From the NCBI GenBank assembly GCA_964603785.1, contig CAZRWD010000001.1, positions 553,490 to 617,489 of the forward strand: a DNA stretch of 64,000 bases, written 5' to 3'. This document shows positions 49,228 to 57,298 of the stretch, piece after piece. Positions within the stretch are counted from its first letter, which is position 1. Each line of letters begins with the position of its first letter. Below the pieces are notes generated by a model, which did not search any database, was not told the DNA's origin, and saw nothing but the letters and a program-made list of their open reading frames with translations. The position numbers were made by a program, and so were the translations under genes. The DNA is from CAZRWD01 sp964603785. GTDB taxonomy: Bacteria; Fermentibacterota; Fermentibacteria; Fermentibacterales; Fermentibacteraceae.

Positions 49228-50136
49228 TCAGGGGGCTCCCGCGGGACGGGGGCCCCTTATCCTTTCCACAAGCCTGTTCCTGTCGATTCCCGATATCGAT
49301 GCCACCTCGGCCGGATCGAAGCCCATGCACAACGCCAGCAGCTGGTTGTAGTCGAATACGGGGATGGAGCACGAGTCGCCCCCGTCGCGCCTGTTCATCT
49401 CGACCTGCATCCTGTCGAGGTGCTCCAGGCACGTGATGCAGGACACGACCGCCATGTCGGCGGCGGTCTCCTCCTTCATCGCCCTCAGCTTCCTGATCGC
49501 GAACTCCGATGCCGCGGCGAAGCTGCCCTTGGTGAACCCGCCCGCGCCCCCGCAGCACTGCAGCTCCCTGCTGTAGGACCTTACCTCGGCTCCGAGGGCT
49601 TCGACAAGGCTGCGGAGCATGACGGGTCTGCCGGGCGAGTCGAAGCCGACGGTCTCGCTCGGGTAGAGGGTGTGACAGGGGTACTGGACGGCGGCGACGA
49701 AGCCCTCCAGCGAGCGCTCCACCGCGCCGCGGATCCTCTCCGTGCCGATGTCGTTGTAGAGGACATCGATGATGTGCCGAACCACGACCGTTCCCCGGAA
49801 GGTCCTGCCGCCCCTGGCGAGCAGCAGGTCCACCCTCCCGCGCATCTCGTCGTCCTCGAGGAGCCTCTTCCTGGCGATCCTGAGCGAGCTGTAGCAGGAG
49901 CCGCACTCCGTGACCATCTCTACACCGAGCTCCTCGGCTATGGAGAAGTTCCAGGCGCTCACGGCCAGCGAGGCCGCCTCGTCCGCGGACGGGAACGTGC
50001 CGAACGCCGGGCAGCAGGCCGCCCCCCGCAGGTCGACCAGCTCCGCCCCTAGCCGAGGCATCGAGAGCCTGATTGCCCGCTCGACGTCGGGCCTCACTGC
50101 AGGAACGTTGCACCCCAGGAACAGCCCGTATTCCAT
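49228..50136 (-). CDS. hdrB: Heterodisulfide reductase subunit B-like (HdrB)
   Basis: 302 residues from the ATG at 50136. Two complete cysteine-rich CCG domains are present. The first has GCNVPAVRPDVE, GAACCPAFGTF and ECGSCYSSL; the second has YPCHTLYP, LQCCGGAGGF and SCITCLEHL. In the family these bind the non-cubane [4Fe-4S] clusters where disulfides are reduced. It is the last gene of the hdr-flx operon, four bases after hdrC. Without methanogenesis genes, the natural substrate is more likely a protein disulfide such as DsrC than CoM-S-S-CoB (inference). Confidence 0.92.
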   Translation of the reverse strand: MEYGLFLGCNVPAVRPDVERAIRLSMPRLGAELVDLRGAACCPAFGTFPSADEAASLAVSAWNFSIAEELGVEMVTECGSCYSSLRIARKRLLEDDEMRGRVDLLLARGGRTFRGTVVVRHIIDVLYNDIGTERIRGAVERSLEGFVAAVQYPCHTLYPSETVGFDSPGRPVMLRSLVEALGAEVRSYSRELQCCGGAGGFTKGSFAAASEFAIRKLRAMKEETAADMAVVSCITCLEHLDRMQVEMNRRDGGDSCSIPVFDYNQLLALCMGFDPAEVASISGIDRNRLVERIRGPRPAGAP

Positions 50137-50140
50137 GACT

Positions 50141-50650
50141 TCAGCCCTTGAACATGTATTCGTTGTCACTCACCAGATCGGTCCCCCTGAGCATCTCCCT
50201 GAACCTCTCGAGCATCTCAGGGAACTTCGCGACGGTGGGCGGCACCTCCTCGAGGCCCACGGCCCTCCGCCTCTCCCTGACGTTGTCGACGGGCTGCGTG
50301 TGCCCGGTCTCGAAGACCTCCGCCACGGCGGCCGGGATGTACGTGTCGTCCCTCCTGGTCTGCCAGCGTCTTATGGCCAGGCACACCTCGAAGGGATGAA
50401 CGCCCATCGGGCACATCTCCTCGCAGGCCGAGCAGGTCACGCATAGCCAGGGGGTCTCGTCCTCCAGCAGCCTGTCCTCCAGGCCGAGGAGGACCATCCT
50501 GACGAGGTCCCTTATGAAGAGGGGAGGCGTGCCCTCCGCCGCCGGGCACCCCGCCACGCATGTGCTGCAGGTGAAGCAGTGCCGGATGTCGCCGCACGAT
50601 CCCGCGATCTCCCGCCAAAGCTCACCGTTTGCGCCGGTCAGGTCGAGCAC
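50141..50650 (-). CDS. hdrC: Heterodisulfide reductase subunit C-like (HdrC)
   Basis: 169 residues from a GTG two bases after the flxA stop. Two [4Fe-4S] motifs occur: CFTCSTCVAGCPAA (about 25-38) and CVTCSACEEMCPMGVHPFEV (about 70-89). HdrC passes electrons from HdrA to the HdrB catalytic clusters. Length and cluster spacing are normal. Confidence 0.92.
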   Translation of the reverse strand: MLDLTGANGELWREIAGSCGDIRHCFTCSTCVAGCPAAEGTPPLFIRDLVRMVLLGLEDRLLEDETPWLCVTCSACEEMCPMGVHPFEVCLAIRRWQTRRDDTYIPAAVAEVFETGHTQPVDNVRERRRAVGLEEVPPTVAKFPEMLERFREMLRGTDLVSDNEYMFKG

Positions 50651-50651
50651 C

Positions 50652-51485
50652 TCAGTACTCCCCCGGAAGGGTGTTCAGCCTGGCCAGGCTGAAGACGGGG
50701 CCGTCCGTGCAGACATAGGATCCCCCGATGTTGCACCGGCCGCACTTGCCGATCCCGCACTTCATCTTCATCTCAAGGGAGAGGTGGGTCCGGTCTGCGG
50801 GGATCCCCAGCCCGGCGAGCACGGGCAGGGAGTACCTGATCATCGCCGGGGGTCCGCAGACGAGCGCCGAGGTGGAGTCCGGATCGATCTCCAGACCACG
50901 CAGAGCGGCAGGGACGTTCCCCGTGACCCCGGTCCAGCTCTCGTCGCCCCTGTCGACCGTGACGACCAGTCTCATGTCTCCCCTTGCGCCCCAATCCTCC
51001 AGCTCGCTCTTGTAAAGGAGGAGCCCGGGGCTGCGGGCGCCGTACACCACCGTGATGCTCCCGAAGCCGCCACGGTTGGACGAATGCAGTGCGAATGCGG
51101 TGAACGCCCGCAATGTCGAGAAGCCGAAGCCGCCGCCGACCACAAGAATGTCCCGGCCGTGCAGCTCCTCCATCGGGTAGCCGTTGCCCAGGGGGGCCCT
51201 CATGCCGACCTGTTCGCCGGGCTCGAGATAGTGGAGCTCGGTGGTGAGCCGGCCCACCCGGGATATGGTGAAGTCGAGCCGTGCGGGATCCATCGGAGAG
51301 GAGGCGATCCCGAAGGGGGCCTCCCCCACCCCCAGGATGGACAGCTCGGCGAACTGCCCGGGCACGAACCCGAAGTCCGCCGGGGCTGACGCGAACGAGA
51401 GCGTGAGGGTCCTGATCCCGTGGTCTTCGGTCTCGACGGTGTTCCGCTCGACCCTCATCGGAATGGGCTCGTACGGGTTTCTCAT
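50652..51485 (-). CDS. flxA: FlxA-like NAD(P)H:FAD oxidoreductase subunit
   Basis: 277 residues from the ATG at 51485, which overlaps flxB as ATGA. An FAD-binding ferredoxin-reductase fold is visible: FGFVPGQFAELSILGVGEAPFGIASSP, VGRLTTELHYLEPGEQVGMRAPLGNGYPMEEL, DILVVGGGFGFSTLRAF for the nucleotide site, and GPPAMIRYSLPVLAGLGIP. The C-terminal CGIGKCGRCNIGGSYVCTDGPVF binds a [2Fe-2S] cluster, as in PyrK/AsrB-like proteins. It is the likely NADH entry point of the complex. Confidence 0.9.
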   Translation of the reverse strand: MRNPYEPIPMRVERNTVETEDHGIRTLTLSFASAPADFGFVPGQFAELSILGVGEAPFGIASSPMDPARLDFTISRVGRLTTELHYLEPGEQVGMRAPLGNGYPMEELHGRDILVVGGGFGFSTLRAFTAFALHSSNRGGFGSITVVYGARSPGLLLYKSELEDWGARGDMRLVVTVDRGDESWTGVTGNVPAALRGLEIDPDSTSALVCGPPAMIRYSLPVLAGLGIPADRTHLSLEMKMKCGIGKCGRCNIGGSYVCTDGPVFSLARLNTLPGEY

Positions 51486-52519
51486 CCCTGCCCCCCCGAG
51501 GAGTGGAAGGAGGAGAGGATCGAGCGGATGTCGAGGTTCACGGGGCACTCCCTGATGCACCTGCCGCAGCCCATGCAGCCGGGCATGCCGTAGCTGTCGA
51601 CGCACCAGCTGAACTTGTGCATCACCCGCTGCCTGTGCCTCGACGTGCCGTCCGGTCTTGGATTGAACCCTGAGGCCTGCTCGGTGAATCCCGCGAACTG
51701 GCAGGTGTCCCAGATCCGCCTCCTCGACCTGACTCCGCCCTCGTCCTCGTCGATGATGTCGAAGCAGTGGCAGGAGGGGCACAGGAAGCTGCAGATCCCG
51801 CAGCCCAGGCACCTCCTGGCCAGGTCGTCCCAGAGGGGGTCGTCGAAGGACCGGTCGAGGACCTCCTTCAGCTTTGCGAGGTCGATCGGCGGGGATATCG
51901 CCGGGAGATCCCGGGGCGCAGGAAGCGCCGCATCAACTGCGGAACCGCCGGGATGGCGATCCAGTCCGTCGGCCAGCACTTTCCCCCTGTCGGTGAGAAC
52001 GTGGACGCGATAGGAATCGCCGCAGTCCTCCAGCAGCAGGTCGGAGCCCTCCGAGGAGAGCGGCCCGCCACCGACGGTCGTGCAGAAGCACGTCTCCGCC
52101 GGGTCTGTGCATCCGATCGACACCACCGCCAGCGATTCGCGCCTGCGGAGGTAGTAGACATCCTTCTCCCTGCCGCCACCCAGCACCCGGTCCAGGAACA
52201 GAAGCGCTCTCGCGTCGCACGGCCTAACCCCGAACAGGACCGCGGGCGGTGAGGGTTCCTCCAGCCCGGGCGCGACCGGGGGGCCTCCCCCGGCCGGGCA
52301 GGAGAGAAGCGTCTCCGTCCTGGGCATCAGCAGATGCCTCGGTGAAGCGACCGTGTTCCCGAACTCCGTGACGGCCTCCGAACCCGAGGTGATCCGGTCG
52401 AAGCCGAGGGTGCCCCCGGCGGCGACCGGGGCGTATACCAAACGCGTCTCGAGCAGCCCGTCAAGGAATGCTGCGATCCTGCTCTTTGCCAGTATCCTCA
52501 TCTCTGCGGAATCACTCAT
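51482..52519 (-). CDS. flxB: FlxB-like iron-sulfur subunit (AsrA/hydrogenase beta-like)
   Basis: 345 residues. The N-terminal ~210 resemble the AsrA/sulfhydrogenase beta family (FGVRPCDARALLFLDRVL, SIGCTDPAETCFCTTVGGGP). C-terminal clusters are CLGCGICSFLCPSCHCFDI (about 240) and MPGCMGCGRCIRECPVNLDI (about 320), two [4Fe-4S] sites. It relays electrons between FlxA and the other subunits. The start is two bases past the flxC stop. Confidence 0.88.
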   Translation of the reverse strand: MSDSAEMRILAKSRIAAFLDGLLETRLVYAPVAAGGTLGFDRITSGSEAVTEFGNTVASPRHLLMPRTETLLSCPAGGGPPVAPGLEEPSPPAVLFGVRPCDARALLFLDRVLGGGREKDVYYLRRRESLAVVSIGCTDPAETCFCTTVGGGPLSSEGSDLLLEDCGDSYRVHVLTDRGKVLADGLDRHPGGSAVDAALPAPRDLPAISPPIDLAKLKEVLDRSFDDPLWDDLARRCLGCGICSFLCPSCHCFDIIDEDEGGVRSRRRIWDTCQFAGFTEQASGFNPRPDGTSRHRQRVMHKFSWCVDSYGMPGCMGCGRCIRECPVNLDIRSILSSFHSSGGQG

Positions 52520-52520
52520 C

Positions 52521-53480
52521 TCACGGCTCCAGGATGAACCCCTGGCCGTCGCCGGGGTCGAAGGTGGAGAGGGGCGCCGGGGCGTCCGGGTCTAGACCGG
52601 GCCTGCAGCCGTACAGGCGCAGAGCGTCGGCCGACACCCTCCTGTTGAGAAGGCCCAGGTCGATCCCCATCGGACAGGCCCTGACACAGGCGCCGCACTC
52701 CACACACCTTCCGGCCAGGTGCATAACGCGCATCAGGTGGAAGGAGAGCACTTCTCCGGCATCGGTTCCCCTGCCGACCCACTGCGGTCGGTTGTCGGCG
52801 GCGAAGCACCTGGTACAGTAGCAGAGCGGGCAGGCACTCCTGCAGGCATGGCAGCGGATGCAGCGGTTCATCTCCTCTGTGATGCGGGCCAGCCTGACCT
52901 CCCGGGGGGAGGCCGCGAACTCGTCGACGTCCTCGAAGGCGTCGGGTGGAGGCTCCTCCACCGGCTCCCCCGCGAGGATGTCGAAGACCACGGGGTTGCG
53001 CCGGCTGCAGCGCTTGCACGAGGCATGCAGGACCTCTCCCAGGGGCACCGACAGACGGCGCTCGCCGCAGGTCACCAGGAGGTCGTCCCCATCCTCTTCG
53101 ACTCCGGTTATGCGCTCCCCGCAGAGACGGTCGGCAAGCCTGCGGGGATCGGCCATGCCGGAGCATGGGACGCCGATCACGACTATGTCCTCCCGCCTGA
53201 CCTGCCTCTCCTTGACGAGCTCGACGAGGGCGCGGGTGTCGCAGCCCTTGGCGACGATTCCGACCCTGCCCTCCGCATGCGGGAGATACCCGGAAAGGTT
53301 GTTGCTGCAGAATGCATTCCATACGAGGCGACCGGCATCACCGGGGTCTGCTACGAAGCACGGAGAGGCCCGCATGGGCAGGGTGCCCTCCTCGAAACCG
53401 ATGACGACATCCACCGAACCCTCTCCGAGCAGCCTCGCCGCCTCTTCGCGGATCCTCCCCGCCACCCCCGGCGCGGTCAT
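52521..53480 (-). CDS. flxC: FlxC-like iron-sulfur subunit
   Basis: 319 residues from the ATG at 53480 (ATGA overlap with flxD). The N-terminal half has GRVGIVAKGCDTRALVELVKERQV and HASCKRCSRRNPVVFD, as in F420-hydrogenase beta-like proteins. The C-terminal half has CIRCHACRSACPLCYCTRC and CVECGACVRACPMGIDLGLL, two [4Fe-4S] sites. It is assigned as FlxC by position and domain order between FlxB and FlxD; the family name is less certain than the cluster. Confidence 0.82.
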   Translation of the reverse strand: MTAPGVAGRIREEAARLLGEGSVDVVIGFEEGTLPMRASPCFVADPGDAGRLVWNAFCSNNLSGYLPHAEGRVGIVAKGCDTRALVELVKERQVRREDIVVIGVPCSGMADPRRLADRLCGERITGVEEDGDDLLVTCGERRLSVPLGEVLHASCKRCSRRNPVVFDILAGEPVEEPPPDAFEDVDEFAASPREVRLARITEEMNRCIRCHACRSACPLCYCTRCFAADNRPQWVGRGTDAGEVLSFHLMRVMHLAGRCVECGACVRACPMGIDLGLLNRRVSADALRLYGCRPGLDPDAPAPLSTFDPGDGQGFILEP

Positions 53481-53929
53481 CGTGCACCTCCAGGCCATGT
53501 CGAGGGTCCGAGGGCCCTGACCCTTTCGGTCACGGTCTCGATGACGGACGCGAACCTCCCGCCCTCGGAGGCCGACACCCAGGTGAAATGCAGACGGCCC
53601 TCCTCGAGACCCGCGTGCTCGAGCAGGCTCTTCAGCAGGGCGAACTTCCTCCTGGCCGCTAGGTTGCCGCTGATGTAGTGGCAGTCGCCCGGATGGCACC
53701 CGCTCACCAGGACGCCGTCGGCACCCTTGCGGAAGGCGGAGACGATGAAGAGCGGGTTGATCCTCCCGGCGCAGGGCACCCGGACCACCCGGATTGTCGG
53801 CGGGTACTGCATCCTCCCGACCCCGGCCGAGTCTGCCCCCGCGTAGCTGCACCAGTTGCAGAGGAAGGCCACGATCCGCGGCTCCCATGCCCCGGCCTCG
53901 CGTCCGGCAGTCACGGTCTCCCCCGTCAT
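53477..53929 (-). CDS. flxD: FlxD/MvhD-like [2Fe-2S] electron-transfer subunit
   Basis: 150 residues. IVAFLCNWCSYAGADSAGVGRMQYPPTIRVVRVPCAGRINP and GADGVLVSGCHPGDCHYISGNLAARRK are the MvhD/FrhD-family signature with its conserved cysteines. MvhD-type proteins connect an electron donor module to HdrA. The start overlaps the hdrA stop as ATGA. Confidence 0.93.
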   Translation of the reverse strand: MTGETVTAGREAGAWEPRIVAFLCNWCSYAGADSAGVGRMQYPPTIRVVRVPCAGRINPLFIVSAFRKGADGVLVSGCHPGDCHYISGNLAARRKFALLKSLLEHAGLEEGRLHFTWVSASEGGRFASVIETVTERVRALGPSTWPGGAR

Positions 53930-56900
53930 GGCTCACGCACCGTACCGGCGCTGATCATCGAGTGTATGGAGGCGTCGCTGAATCCCCGGAGGTCGGCCGC
54001 GCCGCATCGGCAGGTCGAGGCACAGAGACCGCAGCCCTTGCACAGCGCCTCGTTGACGACGGCCCGCCGCTCGGATTCGTCCATCTCTATGGCGTTGTAC
54101 GGGCACAGATCGGCGCAGGTGCCGCATCCGCTGCACCTCGATGGATCGATCGCGCCGACCTGGCCTCCGGCCTCCAGGGACTCGCGGGACAGGACCAGGG
54201 CGGCCCTGGAGGCGGCGGCCCCGGCCTGGATGACGCTCTCGTCGATCGTCTTCGGGCCGTGGGCGAGTCCGCAGACGAACACGCCATCGGTCGGGAAGTC
54301 GACGGGTCGGAGCTTGGCGTGGGCCTCCATGAAGAACCCGTCCTGGTCGAGGGGTACCTTGAAGAGCCCGGCGAGCATGGCGGCGTCGGCCGATGGTCGT
54401 ATCGCGGAAGCCAGGCCGACGATGTCCGCGTCGATGCAGAGTTCCTCGCCGAGCACCTGGTCGGTGACGACGACTCGGAGCCCCCGCCCCTCCCCGCCGG
54501 CCTGCACGACGGGAGGAGCTTCGGGATCGTACTGAATGAAGTGCACCCCGCGGTTCCTGGCCTCGAGGTAGTGGGGCTCAAGGAGGCCGTAGGTCCGGAT
54601 GTCCCTGTAGAGGATGTAGACGCCCGCACCGGGCGAGGCGTCCAGCATGGAGACGGCCAGCTTGATCGACTTGCCGCAGCAGGTCCTGCTGCACCAGGGC
54701 CTCTCCCGGTCCCTCGAGCCCACGCACTGGATGAACACGACATTCCGCGCAGACGCCACGACAGGCGTGCGGTCGGCTATCTCTCCCTCGAGATCGCGCA
54801 GGGTGAACACCCGCGGATCCGAGCCGTACATGTACCCCTCGGGCCTGTGCGGCTCCGCCCCGCACGCTATGACCGCCGCACCGTGGACGATCTCCTCCTC
54901 CGCCCCGCCGGCGGTCTCCACCATCGTCCTGAAGTTGCCGACGAATCCCTCGACATCCGATATGCGGGAACTGGTTCGCACCACGATGGAGGGATCGCCC
55001 GTCACCCGCTCCACGAGACCATCGACGAACGCCCCGACGTCACTGCCATCGATGGTGGTGCGTATCCTCCGCGCATTTCCCCCCAGTTCCCCGGAGCTCT
55101 CGACCAGGTGTACGCCGAATCCCTGGTCGGCGAGGGCCGCCGCGCAGGTCATCCCTGCGATGCCGCCACCGACCACGAGGGCCGAACGCTCCACCCCGAG
55201 GAGCGTGCTGCCGAGGGGCTCGATCGTCCTCGCCTTCGCGACGGACATCCTGACGAGATCCTTCGCCTTGCGGAGGGCCCTCTCCGGGTCGCCCTGGTGC
55301 ACCCACGCGCACTGGTCGCGGATGTTCGCCATCTCGAACAGGTGGGGATTCAGACCAGCCTCCCTGAGCGTCTCACGGAACAGGGGCTCGTGCGTCCTGG
55401 GCGTGCAGGCGGCGACCACGATCCGGTTGAGGCCGTGCTCCGAGATGCATTCCCTGATGCGTCTCTGCACGTCCTGCGAGCAGGTGAAGAGTGCGTCCTC
55501 GGCGAGGACGACGTTCGGAAGGCACGACGCGTAGTCCCTCAGAGAGGCGACATCGATCACGCTCCCGATGTTGATCCCGCAGTGGCAGACGAACACGCCG
55601 ATCCTGGGTCTGTCGCCCGGCTTCTGCTGCTCCGGCGGATAGGTCCTGCGGGTCGTCAGGGTGTTCCTGGATCGGGCGAGCAGCGACGCAGCCCCGGCGG
55701 CCGCCGCACTGGCGCCCATCACCGTCTCGGGGATGTCCTTCGGGCCGGTGAAGGCTCCGGCGGCGAACACGCCCGGGACGGATGTGGAGACCGGCGAGAA
55801 CGGGCCGGTCTCGCAGAATCCGTGGCGGTTCAGGCGGATGCCGAGTCGTCCGGCCAGCTCGCGGTTGGATTCCGTCTGGACCATCCCCACGGAGAGGACC
55901 ACCATGTCGAACGACTCCTCCCTGATCCTCCCACCCTCGGGGTATCTGAGGATCAGGTCGCCGGAGGGCTCCTGGTAGATCCTGCTGATCTCGGACCTTA
56001 CGAATCTCACGCCGTGCTCGTCCCTGGCCCGTTCGTAGTACCGCTCGAAGCCCTTGCCGTGCGTTCTGAGGTCGATGTAGAAGATTGTGGCCTCGAGGTC
56101 GCCTCCGGAGTGCTCCCTGGCGATCACCGCCTCCTTCACGGCATAGGTGCAGCAGACCGAGGAGCAGTACTCGTTGTGCACCCGGTGGGTGTCCCTGGAG
56201 CCGACGCACTGGATCCAGGCGATCCTTCGCGGCTCCCTGCCGTCGGAGGGGCGAACCAGCCTGCCCCGCGTGGGGCCGGAGGCGCTCAGTATCCTCTCGA
56301 ACTCGATGCTCGTGATTACGTTGGGGTGGAGTCCCCAGCCGTAGCAGGCCAGGAGGCTTGCATCGAACGTCTCGAAGCCGGGACATGCGATCACGGCCCC
56401 GACTTCCAGCCTGAGGGTCTCGGGCTGCATGTCCAGGTCTATCGCCCCTGCCCTGCACTTCCTCGCACAGAGTCCGCATCGCCTGCAGGCGCTCATGTCG
56501 ATCATGAAGGCGGGCGGATAGGCCTGCTCGTAGAGCCTGTGGATGGCCTTCCTCTTCGAGAGGCCCCGGTTGAATTCGTCGGGGAGGCTGACAGGGCAGG
56601 CGGCGGCGCACTCGCCGCAGCCCGTGCACCTCTCTACCGACACGTACCTGGGATGCTGCAGGACCGTGGCGGTGAACCTGCCCGGAGCGCCCTCGAGGGA
56701 GACGAGCTCCGAGCAGGTGTGGATCTCTACGTTCGGATGCCTTCCGCACTCGACCAGCTTGGGCGAGAGGATGCACATCGAGCAGTCGTTGGTGGGGAAG
56801 GTCTTGTCCAGGCAGGCCATGAGGCCGCCTATCGCACCCCGACGCTCGACGAGGTGAACCCTGAAGCCGGAATCGGCGAGGTCGAGTGCGGCCTGTATCC

Positions 56901-56967
56901 CGCCTACGCCTCCACCCGTCACCAGAACCGCGCCGCAGGGCGGTGTCGGATCCATCCGGCTCTCCAC
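53926..56967 (-). CDS. hdrA: HdrA-type flavin protein, fused double-length form
   Basis: 1013 residues, about half as long again as an ordinary HdrA. An N-terminal FAD unit (GGGVGGIQAALDLADSGFRV; clusters CTGCGECAAACPVS and CRRCGLCARKCRAGAI; about 1-450) is followed by the usual HdrA start FVCHCGINIGSVIDV (about 470). The second FAD domain is VVGGGIAGMTCAAALADQGFGV, and the C-terminal ferredoxin pair is CSGCGTCADLCP and CKGCGLCASTCR (about 940-985). HdrA carries the bifurcating flavin of heterodisulfide reductases. The fused form suggests two flavin centres in one chain. It is the first gene of the seven-gene operon. Confidence 0.9.
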   Translation of the reverse strand: MESRMDPTPPCGAVLVTGGGVGGIQAALDLADSGFRVHLVERRGAIGGLMACLDKTFPTNDCSMCILSPKLVECGRHPNVEIHTCSELVSLEGAPGRFTATVLQHPRYVSVERCTGCGECAAACPVSLPDEFNRGLSKRKAIHRLYEQAYPPAFMIDMSACRRCGLCARKCRAGAIDLDMQPETLRLEVGAVIACPGFETFDASLLACYGWGLHPNVITSIEFERILSASGPTRGRLVRPSDGREPRRIAWIQCVGSRDTHRVHNEYCSSVCCTYAVKEAVIAREHSGGDLEATIFYIDLRTHGKGFERYYERARDEHGVRFVRSEISRIYQEPSGDLILRYPEGGRIREESFDMVVLSVGMVQTESNRELAGRLGIRLNRHGFCETGPFSPVSTSVPGVFAAGAFTGPKDIPETVMGASAAAAGAASLLARSRNTLTTRRTYPPEQQKPGDRPRIGVFVCHCGINIGSVIDVASLRDYASCLPNVVLAEDALFTCSQDVQRRIRECISEHGLNRIVVAACTPRTHEPLFRETLREAGLNPHLFEMANIRDQCAWVHQGDPERALRKAKDLVRMSVAKARTIEPLGSTLLGVERSALVVGGGIAGMTCAAALADQGFGVHLVESSGELGGNARRIRTTIDGSDVGAFVDGLVERVTGDPSIVVRTSSRISDVEGFVGNFRTMVETAGGAEEEIVHGAAVIACGAEPHRPEGYMYGSDPRVFTLRDLEGEIADRTPVVASARNVVFIQCVGSRDRERPWCSRTCCGKSIKLAVSMLDASPGAGVYILYRDIRTYGLLEPHYLEARNRGVHFIQYDPEAPPVVQAGGEGRGLRVVVTDQVLGEELCIDADIVGLASAIRPSADAAMLAGLFKVPLDQDGFFMEAHAKLRPVDFPTDGVFVCGLAHGPKTIDESVIQAGAAASRAALVLSRESLEAGGQVGAIDPSRCSGCGTCADLCPYNAIEMDESERRAVVNEALCKGCGLCASTCRCGAADLRGFSDASIHSMISAGTVREP

Positions 56968-57000
56968 GGTTCGAGTAGGACTTGTTCTCGCCTTAGCGCA

Positions 57001-57035
57001 GGAGGGAGCCGGCAGGACTGCCGCCGGTTCCCTCC
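57001..57035 (-). promoter_or_regulatory. Leader hairpin upstream of hdrA
   Basis: GGAGGGA-x-CCGGC pairs with GCCGG-x-TCCCTCC around a nine-base loop, in the untranslated leader just after the promoter. It could stabilise the mRNA or act in attenuation; no known riboswitch is recognised. Confidence 0.45.
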
Positions 57036-57042
57036 GGGACCG

Positions 57043-57071
57043 AGAATACCCGCCCCTGCACCCGTGGTCAA
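57043..57071 (-). promoter_or_regulatory. Promoter of the hdrA-flx-hdrCB operon
   Basis: Minus strand TTGACC (57066-57071), 17-base spacer, TATTCT (57043-57048), 76 bases before the hdrA start. It is one of the best sigma-70-type promoters in the window. Confidence 0.7.
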
Positions 57072-57103
57072 TCAGTCTACCAGGACGCTATGGATTCCCG
57101 GAC

Positions 57104-57215
57104 CCCTTCGGGTTTGAAATCGTTGAAATTCGTTGTCCATATCGTTGTCTGGTAACAGTCTGTAAATCACCGATGCGGAGAAGTCGCAGATGCCCTCCAT
57201 CAGGCAATCGCTGTA
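57104..57215 (+). repeat. R1 intergenic repeat, copy 3
   Basis: GACCCCTTCGGGTTTGAAAT, then GTTGTCTGG, ACAGTCTGTAAATC and GCAGATGCCC in the R1 order. Here no secreted-protein gene ends at its left side; it lies between the hdrA promoter and the end of the next FG-GAP gene. Confidence 0.7.
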
Positions 57216-57298
57216 AGTACCGGCTGGCCGGAGGAACCGCATGAAGGTCGAGACAGATGGTCCTGTCCACCACCGACCGGAAACCAGGGCGACCCGCC

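Noticed and set aside
49228..56967. Methanogen-type CoM-S-S-CoB reduction
   Set aside because: The Hdr genes are linked to Flx subunits and DsrC, not to mcr or mvh genes. The ComB-like gene at 13388 alone does not show coenzyme M synthesis.
53794..57117. A 1107-codon open frame on the plus strand opposite hdrA
   Set aside because: It is the mirror of a highly conserved minus-strand gene set. Its translation is rich in R, G, P, H and E with no motif, and it results from high GC at third codon positions.
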